Of a DNA stretch of 64,000 nucleotides, positions 35,014 through 44,089 are shown piece by piece. Source of the stretch: Paenibacillus sp. HB172176 (lineage in GTDB: Bacteria; Bacillota; Bacilli; Paenibacillales; Paenibacillaceae); assembly GCF_011947265.1 (NCBI RefSeq), contig NZ_JAATHD010000013.1, forward strand, positions 1 to 64,000, in the 5' to 3' direction. Each line of letters opens with the position of its first letter. Position 1 is the first letter of the stretch. Position numbers and translations under genes: made by a program. The notes beneath the pieces are model-generated. The model had not been told where the DNA came from. It searched no databases and was given only the letters and a program-made list of their open reading frames with translations.

Positions 35014-35321
35014 ACGATGTGAACAAATACGCCATGTATGGAAAATTGGCCGCCCACCCAGGTAGGCGAGACGAGCTCGTACAGACGATGCTGGAAGCGG
35101 CCAATCAGCTTGACTCTATGGAAGGCTGTGAATTGTATATCATTAATGTTACGGAGGACGATCCGGACGTCGTATGGATCACGGAGCTCTGGAGAGACGC
35201 CGAAGCGCATGCCGCTTCTCTTCAAAATGAGGATGTATTGGCGTTGATCCAGAAATGCAAGCCGTTGATTGCAGGCGCGGAACCGATAAAGCTGCGGCCC
35301 GTAGGCGGCAAAGGAATCTAG
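35010..35321 (+). CDS. antibiotic biosynthesis monooxygenase-fold protein
   Basis: 103 residues, start codon overlapping the WYL gene stop. It has the ABM ferredoxin-like fold pattern: YGKLAAHPGRRDELVQTMLEAA, then CELYIINVTEDDPDVVWITELWRDAEAHAASL. Members oxidise quinols or similar aromatics without cofactor, or act as small haem or polyketide oxygenases. No specific substrate can be claimed. It ends before a strong terminator. Confidence 0.82.
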   Translation: MNDVNKYAMYGKLAAHPGRRDELVQTMLEAANQLDSMEGCELYIINVTEDDPDVVWITELWRDAEAHAASLQNEDVLALIQKCKPLIAGAEPIKLRPVGGKGI

Positions 35322-35336
35322 AGTCAGGTTCATGCA

Positions 35337-35380
35337 AAGAAGGGGTAGTTCCTTATTCGAGGAACTACCCCTTCTTCTTT
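35337..35380 (+). terminator. strong Rho-independent terminator
   Basis: AAGAAGGGGTAGTTCC (35337-35352) and GGAACTACCCCTTCTT (35361-35376) make a perfect 16-pair stem with an eight-base loop, followed by CTTT. Confidence 0.9.
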
Positions 35381-35420
35381 CATCCCCCTCATAATGGCCT
35401 GAATGCCGATGGACAAGTAA

Positions 35421-35492
35421 TGGAACGGCAGCTGCTATCCGCCGATAAGAGTTGTTGTAATGATTGAACCGGACGGCAACACGATCAGATTT
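35421..35492 (+). pseudogene. possible glyoxalase-family C-terminal remnant
   Basis: A short open stretch reads VVVMIEPDGNTIRF, like the closing strand of vicinal-oxygen-chelate proteins. There is a stop codon just before it and no start. The rest of 35381-35639 holds no gene. Confidence 0.3.
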
Positions 35493-35639
35493 CCAATCTT
35501 CGTTTTGTCCTATTATATCCGTGTTTATTATCTAAAGCTTCGGCCTTGATTGTCGTATAATTAGCGTGATACCCGTTTTCGGAATGGCATTCTATGCTAT
35601 GCTAGGATGGAATCAAATGATATTCGGAGGTTGGTCGAC

Positions 35640-37904
35640 TTGCGAGGGCTGATAAGGAACGGATATTGGACCAAACTGATGAGCTTCGGTCTCATATTGG
35701 CTATCGTGCCGGTGCTGGTTGTCGGTATTTTGTCCTACGAGAAAGCTTCGTCTACGGTAAAGGACAAGGTCATTAACGGCAACCAGCTTAGTTTGGAGCT
35801 TATTCATTCTAAGGTGGAGAAGGAACTGAAATGGATTGACCAGTTTGCGGACAAGCTGCTTAATTCCAATGCTGTGCAAAAAACGCTGCCCTTTCCGCTG
35901 GGCGACCGATACGAAGATGCGCAACGGCTGAACGATATCGAGCAGCAGATGAATTATTTTCGCTCGTTCGAAATCGATATTAAGGAAATCATTCTGGTTA
36001 ATCTTCAGCAGAAGTGGCTTGTCGGATCGGGATCATCGCTAGGCACCTTTCTTCGCTACGAGCCAGCTGAATTAAGCTCTGCGTATCCGAATTTACAGCA
36101 ATTCATAGCCAGCGGGAAGTCCAGCTATTGGGAGACGCAGAACGATCGTTCGGTATTGCTGTACCGAAGAGTGCCTGCTTTCGACCCGAATCCGTCGGGG
36201 GCGGTCATCGTACGTATTGCTTCACCGGACATTAGTGAATTTAGGGGGGCTTCAGAGCAATTTGGAGAAGTGCTCATTCTGGATAAAGACAGCCGAATCG
36301 TAGCAAGCTCTGCGGAGGATTCCTCGGACAGCTTCGACGAAGCGCTGATCGATCGACTGTCGAGGAATCAGTTGGAATTGCATGGCGACAAGGGAATTAT
36401 CGAACGCGACCTGGATCGTCAGAGGGTCGGGATTACCTATACCAAATCTTCCTTTAACGACTGGACCTACGTAAGTCTCGTGTCGATCTATGATCTGAAT
36501 GCGGATTCTCGCAGCATCGGATGGTTTACGGCTGTTACCTGCATCGGGATTATTCTACTATTCTGTTGCTTCTCCTTGCTTGGTTCGAGAAGGATGTACG
36601 CGCCAATCAATAGATTGTATCGGCAGATGGCGGGAGGACAACAGGCGGGGGAAGCGCATAATGAGCTGGAGACAATCAGCCGCGGCGTTCAATCGATGTT
36701 CTCGATGCAGCAGAGGATGACGAATCAATTGAAGCCGTACTTTATGGCCGAGCTGTGCGAGGGAAGACTGAAGCCCTCCGAGATCGGGAGGAAAATGAAG
36801 GATTGGTACTCCTTCGCGGCTGCTTGGCGGGAGCAATATGTCTTGATCGTGCGTATTGACACGCTAATGTCAACGCACTACCAGTCGGAGGATCTGGATC
36901 TCCTGCTGTTTGCAATCAGCAATATGACCCTGGATCTGTTCCCGGAGGGAAGCAGGCTGGATCCGGTGGTGATGGAGCGAACCGTCGTACTGGTCTTGAG
37001 CGTTGAAGGCGCGGGGGGAGATTCGTTCAACCGAATCGCCTACGAGAAAGCCAAAGCGCTCGCTCGCGAGGTGATGCGTTATTTGAAGCTGGAGGTGAGT
37101 ATTGGCATCAGCGCGCCTTATAGTGAGCTCGAGCGTACCGCCGATGCTTATCGGGAGGCGGCAGCGGCGCTCCATTATCGCATCCGGGAGGAAGCGGAAC
37201 GCATTCTGTTCTACGATGAGCTGAACGAGCATGCGTCACGGCTGCCGGTATATCCGATCGCGCTGGAGGCGGAGCTGTTGAACGCGATTAAGGCCGGCTC
37301 AGGAGAGACGGGACAGAAGCTGGGCGAGTTCCTGGACGAGCTCTTCCGATTGGAGGCTCATCATCAAGTCTATTCGATCTTCCTGGCCCGACTTCTCGCT
37401 AATCTGCTTCGCAGCTATCAGGAGGCGGGCGCCCAGATGCAGTATGATAAAAGCGGCTCCTCCTTGTTCCAGCAGCTATTCGAGCTGAATGCCAAGCAGG
37501 ACATTCGAATGTGGCTTCAGGCATCCATCATCGATCCGCTGCTGGAGCATATCAATCGCCAGCGGGAGAGAGCGGGGGCCAAGCTTTCGGGAGAGGTTCT
37601 GAAGTTGGTGCATGAGCATCTGCTGGAGGACATTAGTCTAGACTTCTGCGCCGAGCGGCTGAACTATCATCCGGTGTATATTAGCCGCGCATTTCGTCAA
37701 GAAACAGGGATGAACTTCAGCGATTACGTAGCGCGGCAGCGGCTTGAGCTGGCCAAGGCATGGCTGAGGGAGACCGACATGACCGTTGCTGAGATCGCCG
37801 AAAAGCTAAAGTACGCGAACGCGCGGAACTTCATTCGGTATTTCAAGAAGATGGAAGGCGACACGCCGGGAAGCTACCGGAACCGTCGCAAAGCGAATAA
37901 ATAA
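35640..37904 (+). CDS. membrane-bound AraC-family regulator, YtdP/YesS-like
   Basis: 754 residues from TTG 35640, nine bases after GGAGG; an in-frame ATG 35607 has a poorer site. One membrane segment near the N-terminus (LMSFGLILAIVPVLVVGILSY) and a second around 300 (FTAVTCIGIILLFCCFSLLG) enclose an extracellular sensor region. A cytoplasmic middle part follows, and the C-terminal 100 residues are a double AraC helix-turn-helix (LNYHPVYISRAFRQETGMNFSDYV, then VAEIAEKLKYANARNFIRYFKK). This is a one-protein sensor-regulator; the family commonly sits next to LplABC-type sugar transporters. It should control the permeases, binding protein and sulfatase downstream. Confidence 0.9.
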   Translation: MRGLIRNGYWTKLMSFGLILAIVPVLVVGILSYEKASSTVKDKVINGNQLSLELIHSKVEKELKWIDQFADKLLNSNAVQKTLPFPLGDRYEDAQRLNDIEQQMNYFRSFEIDIKEIILVNLQQKWLVGSGSSLGTFLRYEPAELSSAYPNLQQFIASGKSSYWETQNDRSVLLYRRVPAFDPNPSGAVIVRIASPDISEFRGASEQFGEVLILDKDSRIVASSAEDSSDSFDEALIDRLSRNQLELHGDKGIIERDLDRQRVGITYTKSSFNDWTYVSLVSIYDLNADSRSIGWFTAVTCIGIILLFCCFSLLGSRRMYAPINRLYRQMAGGQQAGEAHNELETISRGVQSMFSMQQRMTNQLKPYFMAELCEGRLKPSEIGRKMKDWYSFAAAWREQYVLIVRIDTLMSTHYQSEDLDLLLFAISNMTLDLFPEGSRLDPVVMERTVVLVLSVEGAGGDSFNRIAYEKAKALAREVMRYLKLEVSIGISAPYSELERTADAYREAAAALHYRIREEAERILFYDELNEHASRLPVYPIALEAELLNAIKAGSGETGQKLGEFLDELFRLEAHHQVYSIFLARLLANLLRSYQEAGAQMQYDKSGSSLFQQLFELNAKQDIRMWLQASIIDPLLEHINRQRERAGAKLSGEVLKLVHEHLLEDISLDFCAERLNYHPVYISRAFRQETGMNFSDYVARQRLELAKAWLRETDMTVAEIAEKLKYANARNFIRYFKKMEGDTPGSYRNRRKANK

Positions 37905-37933
37905 AGGGCTTTGGCCTGCAAGTTGAATAAAGA

Positions 37934-37970
37934 GCATGGGGATAAATAAAGAGCATCCCCATGCTTTTTT
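37934..37970 (+). terminator. terminator after the membrane AraC gene
   Basis: GCATGGGGAT (37934-37943) pairs with ATCCCCATGC (37955-37964), followed by six T residues. It separates the regulator from the transporter operon. Confidence 0.9.
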
Positions 37971-38010
37971 GCGTTTGGTTAAGAGATGAGCCTATCCTCG
38001 CCATCTTCAT

Positions 38011-38030
38011 GTGCCCTATGATCAGGGCAC
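38011..38030 (+). promoter_or_regulatory. palindrome in the leader of transporter cassette 1
   Basis: GTGCCCT, six bases, AGGGCAC: a perfect seven-pair inverted repeat eight bases before the first ATG of the permease gene. It could be an operator for the AraC regulator or an RNA hairpin near the ribosome site. Confidence 0.45.
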
Positions 38031-38037
38031 AGACAAC

Positions 38038-38958
38038 ATGAAGGGTGGGAGTGTGCAGGAAATGCCTATTTGGAGAAGAGTGGTTCGCGATCGCTGGATT
38101 TACTTTATGCTGCTGCCGGGCTTGCTTTATTTTTTAATGTTCCGGTACGTGCCGATGCTCGGTCTGGTGATCGCTTTTCAGGATTACAATCCGTTTCTGG
38201 GCTTTACCGGAAGCGAGTGGCTGGGCTTTGAGCATTTCAGCCGCCTGTTCCATGAAGAGACGTTCTGGATGTTGTTTCGGAACACGGTTGTGCTTTTTCT
38301 GCTGACCTTGATCTTCGTGTTTCCCGTTCCGATTCTATTGTCGCTTATGCTCAATGAGGTTCGAAACGGCTTGCTGAAGCGGTCGCTGCAGACTGTCGTG
38401 TATGTGCCGCACTTCTTCTCATGGGCGATTATCGTTTCGATTACTTCGTTGCTGCTGACGACGGAGGGAGGGGCGGTGAACGCGCTGATCGAAAAGCTTG
38501 GCGGAGAGCCAATCAGCTTCATGCTGAGTCAGTCCTGGTTCAGGCCGGTCTACATCGTTCAGAATATTTGGCAAAGCACGGGATGGGGGACCATTATTTA
38601 TTTGGCCGCGTTGTCAGGCGTCGACCCGCACTTGTATGAAGCGGCGCGTATGGACGGGGCGAGCAGGCTGAGGCAGGTATGGCATATCTCGCTGCCGGCA
38701 ATTCGCAACGTTGTCATCATTATGCTCATTTTGAAATTGGGCGATGTGCTGGAACTGGGGTTCGACCAAATTTACCTGATGGTCAATTCCATGAATCGGG
38801 AGGTGGCGGAAGTGTTCGACACCTATGTGTACCGTGTTGGCATTCTGGGAGGTCAATTCAGCTATAGCACGGCTGTCGGGCTGTTTAAATCGACGGTCGG
38901 TCTGATCCTCGTGCTGATCGCCAACCGCGGCGCCCGTAAATTTGACGGCGGCCTGTGA
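38038..38958 (+). CDS. sugar ABC transporter permease, LplB-type (cassette 1)
   Basis: 306 residues from ATG 38038; ATG 38062, with GGGAG upstream, is an alternative start. Six membrane helices are expected, the first being WIYFMLLPGLLYFLMFRYVPM. The EAA coupling loop is visible as LYEAARMDGASRLRQVWHISLP. This is the first of the two permeases of a CUT1-type oligosaccharide importer; a shared ATPase of the MsmX type, not encoded here, probably powers it. The nearest paralogues in the window are at 47650 and 51496. Confidence 0.92.
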   Translation: MKGGSVQEMPIWRRVVRDRWIYFMLLPGLLYFLMFRYVPMLGLVIAFQDYNPFLGFTGSEWLGFEHFSRLFHEETFWMLFRNTVVLFLLTLIFVFPVPILLSLMLNEVRNGLLKRSLQTVVYVPHFFSWAIIVSITSLLLTTEGGAVNALIEKLGGEPISFMLSQSWFRPVYIVQNIWQSTGWGTIIYLAALSGVDPHLYEAARMDGASRLRQVWHISLPAIRNVVIIMLILKLGDVLELGFDQIYLMVNSMNREVAEVFDTYVYRVGILGGQFSYSTAVGLFKSTVGLILVLIANRGARKFDGGL

Positions 38959-38982
38959 GCCGTACGAGAGAGGAGGTGAAAG

Positions 38983-39858
38983 ATGAAACGGCTGTCCAAG
39001 AGCGAATATTCTTTTGAGATCGTCAATTACACGCTGTTGCTTGTTTTTGCGGCCTTCTGCATCATTCCATTCTGGCATCTGGCGGCGACCTCGATAGCGA
39101 CATCGCGGGAGGTGCTTGACAACAGCTTCCTGATGATACCGCTGCATTATACAATGGATGCCTATCAGGTGGTGTTCTCGACGACCGTCATTACACGCGC
39201 GATGCTTAATTCCATTGTCATCACAGTAATCGGCACGCTGCTGAGCATTGCGGTATCGGTGCTAATGGCTTACGCTCTGGCCAAGCGCGATCTGGTCGGC
39301 AGACAATTATTCGTCTATCTGGTCTTGTTCGCAATTTTGTTCAATGGCGGTATTATTCCGACATATCTGGTCGTCAAAGAGCTGAATTTGTTAGACTCGT
39401 ATTGGGCGATTTGGCTTAGCAGTCTTGTGAATCCTTTTTATTTAATCATTATGAGAGGTTTTTTCCAGAGCTTTCCGAAGGAAGTGGAGGAAGCGGCGAA
39501 GGTGGACGGTCTCGGCGACTTACAGTTGTTCGTCCGCATCGTACTGCCTTTGTCCAAGTCGACGATCGCGGCGTTCTCCCTGTTTTACGCGGTTTTCTAT
39601 TGGAACAACTTCATGCAAGCAATTTTATATTTGAACGATTCGTTAAAGTGGCCGATACAGGTCGTGCTGCGCCAGGTAATCCTTGTAAGCAGCAACACGC
39701 TGTCGGATGCCGCGGGAGCGGCGATTGCGGCCGAAATGCCGGCGCAGAGCGTTCAATCCGCCGTTGTAGTGGTGGCGACGCTGCCGATTCTGCTCGTCTA
39801 TCCGTTCTTGCAGAAGCATTTCGCCAAAGGAGTACTTCTCGGCTCCGTCAAAGGCTGA
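38983..39858 (+). CDS. sugar ABC transporter permease, LplC-type (cassette 1)
   Basis: 291 residues, GAGGAGGTG six bases before the ATG. Six membrane helices; the EAA loop reads VEEAAKVDGLGDLQLFVRIVLPLSK and the C-terminus ends LLGSVKG, shared by all three LplC-type proteins here. It pairs with the preceding LplB-type permease to form the membrane channel for an imported saccharide. Confidence 0.93.
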   Translation: MKRLSKSEYSFEIVNYTLLLVFAAFCIIPFWHLAATSIATSREVLDNSFLMIPLHYTMDAYQVVFSTTVITRAMLNSIVITVIGTLLSIAVSVLMAYALAKRDLVGRQLFVYLVLFAILFNGGIIPTYLVVKELNLLDSYWAIWLSSLVNPFYLIIMRGFFQSFPKEVEEAAKVDGLGDLQLFVRIVLPLSKSTIAAFSLFYAVFYWNNFMQAILYLNDSLKWPIQVVLRQVILVSSNTLSDAAGAAIAAEMPAQSVQSAVVVVATLPILLVYPFLQKHFAKGVLLGSVKG

Positions 39859-39886
39859 TTATTTCAATTACAGGAGGGTCAATATT

Positions 39887-41419
39887 ATGAGTATGGCAAG
39901 CAATAAAATAAAAATGTCAATGGTTGCAGCGCTGGCGGTCGTCTTGCTGGCTGGATGTGGAAGCAACAATAGCAACAATGCGGGAGAAAGCTCTTCCCCC
40001 GCGACCGGAGAGGGCGGAGGAACGTCCTCGGCTCCGGTTGAGGTAACGATGATGTCTCCTTATTTCTACAAGACGGCGCCTACTCACGGGGAGGTGCTGG
40101 ATGGCATCGAGAAGCTCACGAACGCCAAGATAACGATCAATTGGGTGCCCGGAGGCAGCGTTTATTGGGATAAGCTCAACGTAACCATCGCCTCTAATGA
40201 TTTGGCGAAGGTCGTGACGGGTCCTCATCCAGCCACCGCGCAGGGCTCCGTCATCGCATCGGCGATCGATTCCGGCATGTTCTGGGAGATTGGTCCTTAT
40301 CTGAAGGACTACCCGAACCTGTCGCGAATCAACGCTCAAGTCCTTGAGAACGCTTCCTATAAAGGAAAGCTGTTCGGCTTGCCGCGCAATGGCGTTCTGT
40401 CCCGCAACGGGATGATCATTCGCAAGGATTGGCTTGACAAGCTTGGTCTGGAAGTGCCGCAGACGGTGGAAGAGATCGAGAAGGTGGCCATGGCTTTCGC
40501 AACGCAGGACCCGGACGGCAATGGAAAGGCGGATACGATTGGCTTCGCAACGAGCAAGAGCTTCAACGGCTTCAACGAAGCGGCGGTCTGGTTCGGCGCG
40601 CCGAACGGCTGGGGCGAGTTGGACGGCAAGCTGGCGCCGACTTATCTGTTCCCCGAGTATCTGGACACACTGAAGTATTTCCATCGCTTGTATGAAGCTG
40701 GGGCGATCAACAAGGACTTCCTGATGATTGATGAGAACCAGGCGAAGGATCTGGTCTATCAGGGCAAGGCGGGATTGTACAGCAATCTGATCGAACCGGG
40801 ACTAATGACGACGATGCTGCAAAGCTTCCCGAAAGGATCTGAATTTGTCAATATCGGCGCCCCTGAAGGACCTGACGGACGCCGCACCCAGTCCGATCCC
40901 GGGTACACCTTGTTGCATTACTTCCCTAAATCCTCCGTCAAAACTGAGGATGAGCTGAAGCAAATTCTCGGCGTCTTCGACAAATGGAGCACGAAGGAAG
41001 CGCAAAACTTGACGCATTACGGGATTGAAGGCAAGCACTATGAATTGGTGGACGGTGAGGTGCACTACCTGGACTTCCAAGCGCTCAAAAACGAGACGAA
41101 CCAGAACGGCGGTCTGGGCGGCGATCTGATTCTGAAGGATATGCTGTACCCGGAGCACTACAACACGGAGCTTGAGAAGCATGGACTGGAATTGCAGAAG
41201 GAGGATGAGCAGTACGCTATCGCCAATCCGGCCTGGACACTGGTGTCGGAGACGTACAGCAAGCTGTCCGGAACGCTGGACCCGATTATTGAGGACGCCC
41301 GCAACATGTTCGTTCTGGGCGAGCTGGACGAGGCCGGCTGGAACAAGGAATTGGAGCACTGGCGCAAGGCTGGCGGAGACAAAGTCATTGAAGAGATGAA
41401 CGCGGCGACCGGCAAGTAA
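39887..41419 (+). CDS. extracellular solute-binding lipoprotein (cassette 1)
   Basis: 510 residues, AGGAGGG eight bases before the ATG. A lipoprotein signal ends in VVLLAGC, so the mature protein is lipid-anchored at the Cys near residue 24. A Ser/Gly/Asn-rich linker follows. The body has the large family 1 binding-protein pattern (PYLKDYPNLSRI, GLPRNGVLSRNGMIIRKDWLDKLG, FATQDPDGNGKADTIGFA). It captures an oligosaccharide outside the cell and delivers it to the two permeases just upstream. The next gene, a sulfatase, hints that the ligand may be sulfated or released by desulfation. Confidence 0.92.
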   Translation: MSMASNKIKMSMVAALAVVLLAGCGSNNSNNAGESSSPATGEGGGTSSAPVEVTMMSPYFYKTAPTHGEVLDGIEKLTNAKITINWVPGGSVYWDKLNVTIASNDLAKVVTGPHPATAQGSVIASAIDSGMFWEIGPYLKDYPNLSRINAQVLENASYKGKLFGLPRNGVLSRNGMIIRKDWLDKLGLEVPQTVEEIEKVAMAFATQDPDGNGKADTIGFATSKSFNGFNEAAVWFGAPNGWGELDGKLAPTYLFPEYLDTLKYFHRLYEAGAINKDFLMIDENQAKDLVYQGKAGLYSNLIEPGLMTTMLQSFPKGSEFVNIGAPEGPDGRRTQSDPGYTLLHYFPKSSVKTEDELKQILGVFDKWSTKEAQNLTHYGIEGKHYELVDGEVHYLDFQALKNETNQNGGLGGDLILKDMLYPEHYNTELEKHGLELQKEDEQYAIANPAWTLVSETYSKLSGTLDPIIEDARNMFVLGELDEAGWNKELEHWRKAGGDKVIEEMNAATGK

Positions 41420-41510
41420 GAACGGGATAAGGAGAGCGGCCGAAAGGCAACGAAGCGGATGGACGCTCCGTGTCTTTCGGCTTCTCCCGATGAGAGGAGA
41501 AGGAGAACAA

Positions 41511-42911
41511 ATGACTGACAAGGGAAATCGTCCGAACATCCTGTTCATTATGAGCGACGACCATGCCGCGCACGCCATCAGCGCATACGGCAGCCGTATC
41601 AACCAAACGCCGCAGCTCGACCGAATTGCTGAGGAGGGAATGCGGTTCGACAATTGCTTCTGTACCAATTCCATCTGCGCTCCGAGCCGCGCGGTCATTC
41701 TGACCGGCATGTACAGCCACCGAAACGGCGTAAAGACGTTGCGGGACGATCTTGACGGCTCACTGCCCAATGTGGCGAAGATGCTGCAGAAGGCGGGCTA
41801 CCAGACAGCGATTATCGGCAAGTGGCATCTGGGCCATGGCGGAAGCAATGACCCGACCGGCTTCGATTACTGGAACGTGCTTCCCGGTCAGGGCGAATAC
41901 CACAACCCGGAGATGTTCGAGATGGGCGAGCCGCGCAAGCATGAAGGCTATGTCACCGATATCATTACGGATCAGAGCTTGAATTGGTTGTCTGGCCGCG
42001 ACAAGACGAAGCCGTTCATGCTGATGTGCCATCACAAGGCACCGCATCGCAAGTGGCAGCCCGACAAGAAGCATGCCCATCTGTATGAGGATGTCGATAT
42101 TCCGGAACCTCCAACATTTCATGACGACTACGAGGGGCGATCCGCAGCGGTCCGCGAAGCGCAAATGCGGATTGACCGCGATCTGGATGAGCAGGATTTG
42201 AAGGAGTCGCCGCCGGAAGGGCTGACGCCGGCAGAGCTGAAGAGCTGGAAATATCAGCGTTACATCAAGGATTACTTGCGCTGCGTGGCATCGGTGGACG
42301 ACAATGTCGGCCGGCTGCTCGATTATTTGGACGAGGAAGGCATTGCCGACGATACGATTGTAGTCTATACCTCCGATCAAGGCTTCTTCCTTGGCGACCA
42401 CGGCTGGTACGACAAGCGCTTCATGCATGAAGAATCGCTGCGCATGCCGTTCCTGATCCGTTATCCGCGAGAGATTGCGGCGGGGAGCGTGCAGGAAGCG
42501 ATGGCGCTCAACGTGGACTTCGCCGAGACGTTCCTCGATTACGCGGAGCTGCCTGCACCGTCTCATATGCAGGGACGAAGTCTGCGTCCTCTGCTTGGCG
42601 GCCAAGTGCCTCCTGACTGGCAGACGGCCATGTATTATCGCTATTGGGAGCATCTCAGCCGGCCGCATCGGGTCGGCGCACATTACGGTATCCGGACGAC
42701 GCGCTACAAGCTCATTTATTATTACGGCGAAGAGCGCAGCGCGAACGGAGCGCAGCCGGAAATTCGCACGCCGGAATGGGAGCTGTACGATCTGCGCAAT
42801 GATCCGCTTGAGATGAACAATTTGTATGGCGACACATCATGCGAATTAACGGTAGTGGAGCTGAAAGGACAGCTGGAGGAGCTTCGGCAGAAGATTGGCG
42901 ATCTGGAATAA
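41511..42911 (+). CDS. sulfatase of the formylglycine type
   Basis: 466 residues from ATG 41511, with GGAGAAGGAG upstream; an ATG seven codons earlier overlaps that site. The N-terminal metal site (NILFIMSDDHAAHA) and the sulfatase signature Cys56-Ala-Pro58-Ser-Arg60 followed by AVILTG are intact; Cys56 would be converted to formylglycine by a maturase not seen here. GKWHLGH and HHKAPHRKW, and the C-terminal SDQGFFLGDHGWYDK with its metal ligands, are also present. No signal peptide, so it acts in the cytoplasm on an imported sulfated sugar, or is misassigned and hydrolyses phosphate esters. Last gene of cassette 1. Confidence 0.92.
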   Translation: MTDKGNRPNILFIMSDDHAAHAISAYGSRINQTPQLDRIAEEGMRFDNCFCTNSICAPSRAVILTGMYSHRNGVKTLRDDLDGSLPNVAKMLQKAGYQTAIIGKWHLGHGGSNDPTGFDYWNVLPGQGEYHNPEMFEMGEPRKHEGYVTDIITDQSLNWLSGRDKTKPFMLMCHHKAPHRKWQPDKKHAHLYEDVDIPEPPTFHDDYEGRSAAVREAQMRIDRDLDEQDLKESPPEGLTPAELKSWKYQRYIKDYLRCVASVDDNVGRLLDYLDEEGIADDTIVVYTSDQGFFLGDHGWYDKRFMHEESLRMPFLIRYPREIAAGSVQEAMALNVDFAETFLDYAELPAPSHMQGRSLRPLLGGQVPPDWQTAMYYRYWEHLSRPHRVGAHYGIRTTRYKLIYYYGEERSANGAQPEIRTPEWELYDLRNDPLEMNNLYGDTSCELTVVELKGQLEELRQKIGDLE

Positions 42912-42988
42912 CCTTTCATCGCTCTATGGACAATGGTATATTGGGTAGCAACGAGCGTGAAGTCACTGGCCCCACTTGCATGTAATCG

Positions 42989-43024
42989 TCTTTCCGCCGA
43001 GCAGCCTCGGCGGAAGGGCGTTTT
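42989..43024 (+). terminator. terminator after cassette 1
   Basis: TTCCGCCGAG (42992-43001), CAGC loop, CTCGGCGGAA (43006-43015), then GGGCG and TTTT. Strong GC stem. Confidence 0.85.
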
Positions 43025-43072
43025 GCGGTTTTTGGCTGGTATACACAAATTTCCGAAAGGGGAGTCGTCATC

Positions 43073-44089
43073 ATGTACACCGTGCTGGTAGCCGAGAATG
43101 AGCCATGGGTATTGAAGGGAATTGTGGAAATGGTGGAAGCCGCCGGAGAAGAGTTCGAGGTGGCGGGAGCCTGCCTGAATGGAGAAGAAGCCTGGAATAT
43201 GATTCATGAAGTCTGGCCGATGATCCTCATTACCGATATCCAGATGCCGGAATTGGACGGGTTATCACTCATACAGAGAATGGCTGAGCATCGCTTGCCC
43301 GTCGTATCGATAATTCTGAGCGGATACGATAATTTCCAATATGCCCAGAGAGCGATTTCTTACGGGGTGTCCGAATATTTGCTGAAGCCGGTGGAGTTCC
43401 AGGAGCTGCGCGACACCTTGCACCGTTCCAAGGAGAAGCTGGAAACCTTAAAGGATTTGAACGACTATATGAATAAATTTCAGAGCTTGCTGGATAACAG
43501 AGAGGCTCTGGCGCCCAAGCAGGTTATGCAGAAGCAGTCGGAGCTCATTCAATCGGTTTTGAAATTGAATGTTTTGAACAAGAACGCCCGAGTCAGTCTG
43601 CTTAATATTTTTGACAGCAAGCTGAAGATGCTTCTTAGCGAGCTCGGTCAGGAAACGAAGGATATTCCCGGGTATGAGGCGGATAACGATTTGTCTATCC
43701 TGAATTATTACAGGGCTTTGCTCGAGAGATGGTATCTGGCTTCCTCGGTGTCGGCCAAAGCAAGCGTGCCCGAAGCGATCGAACGTTCTTGCCGCTACAT
43801 CAAGGCGCACTACAAGGATGAGATTACGTTGACGGAGATGGCCGACTTCACCAACTTCAGCGTCTCCCACTTCAGCGCTCTATTCAAGAAGCATACGGGC
43901 ACTTCTCTGGTCAATTACGTGAACCAACTGAAGATCGACGAGGCTAAGAGGCTGCTTCTTGAAACGGCCTATGCCGTTTCGGAGGTTGCGGAGATGGTGG
44001 GATTCTCGACCATGCCGTATTTTACCCGCGTATTCAAATCCTTTGTCGGACTCTCGCCGCTTGAATACAGGAAGAGGTTGAATCCATGA
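43073..44089 (+). CDS. YesN-type response regulator (cassette 2)
   Basis: 338 residues, AAGGGGAG before the ATG. The receiver domain has the acidic pocket ENE (9-11), phosphorylation site Asp55 (LITDIQMPELDG) and Lys in LLKPVE. A linker leads to a C-terminal AraC double helix-turn-helix (TNFSVSHFSALFKKHTG, then VAEMVGFSTMPYFTRVFKSFVG). It overlaps the sensor kinase gene by four bases, so the two form a two-component pair. Expected target: the binding protein and permeases immediately downstream. Confidence 0.93.
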   Translation: MYTVLVAENEPWVLKGIVEMVEAAGEEFEVAGACLNGEEAWNMIHEVWPMILITDIQMPELDGLSLIQRMAEHRLPVVSIILSGYDNFQYAQRAISYGVSEYLLKPVEFQELRDTLHRSKEKLETLKDLNDYMNKFQSLLDNREALAPKQVMQKQSELIQSVLKLNVLNKNARVSLLNIFDSKLKMLLSELGQETKDIPGYEADNDLSILNYYRALLERWYLASSVSAKASVPEAIERSCRYIKAHYKDEITLTEMADFTNFSVSHFSALFKKHTGTSLVNYVNQLKIDEAKRLLLETAYAVSEVAEMVGFSTMPYFTRVFKSFVGLSPLEYRKRLNP

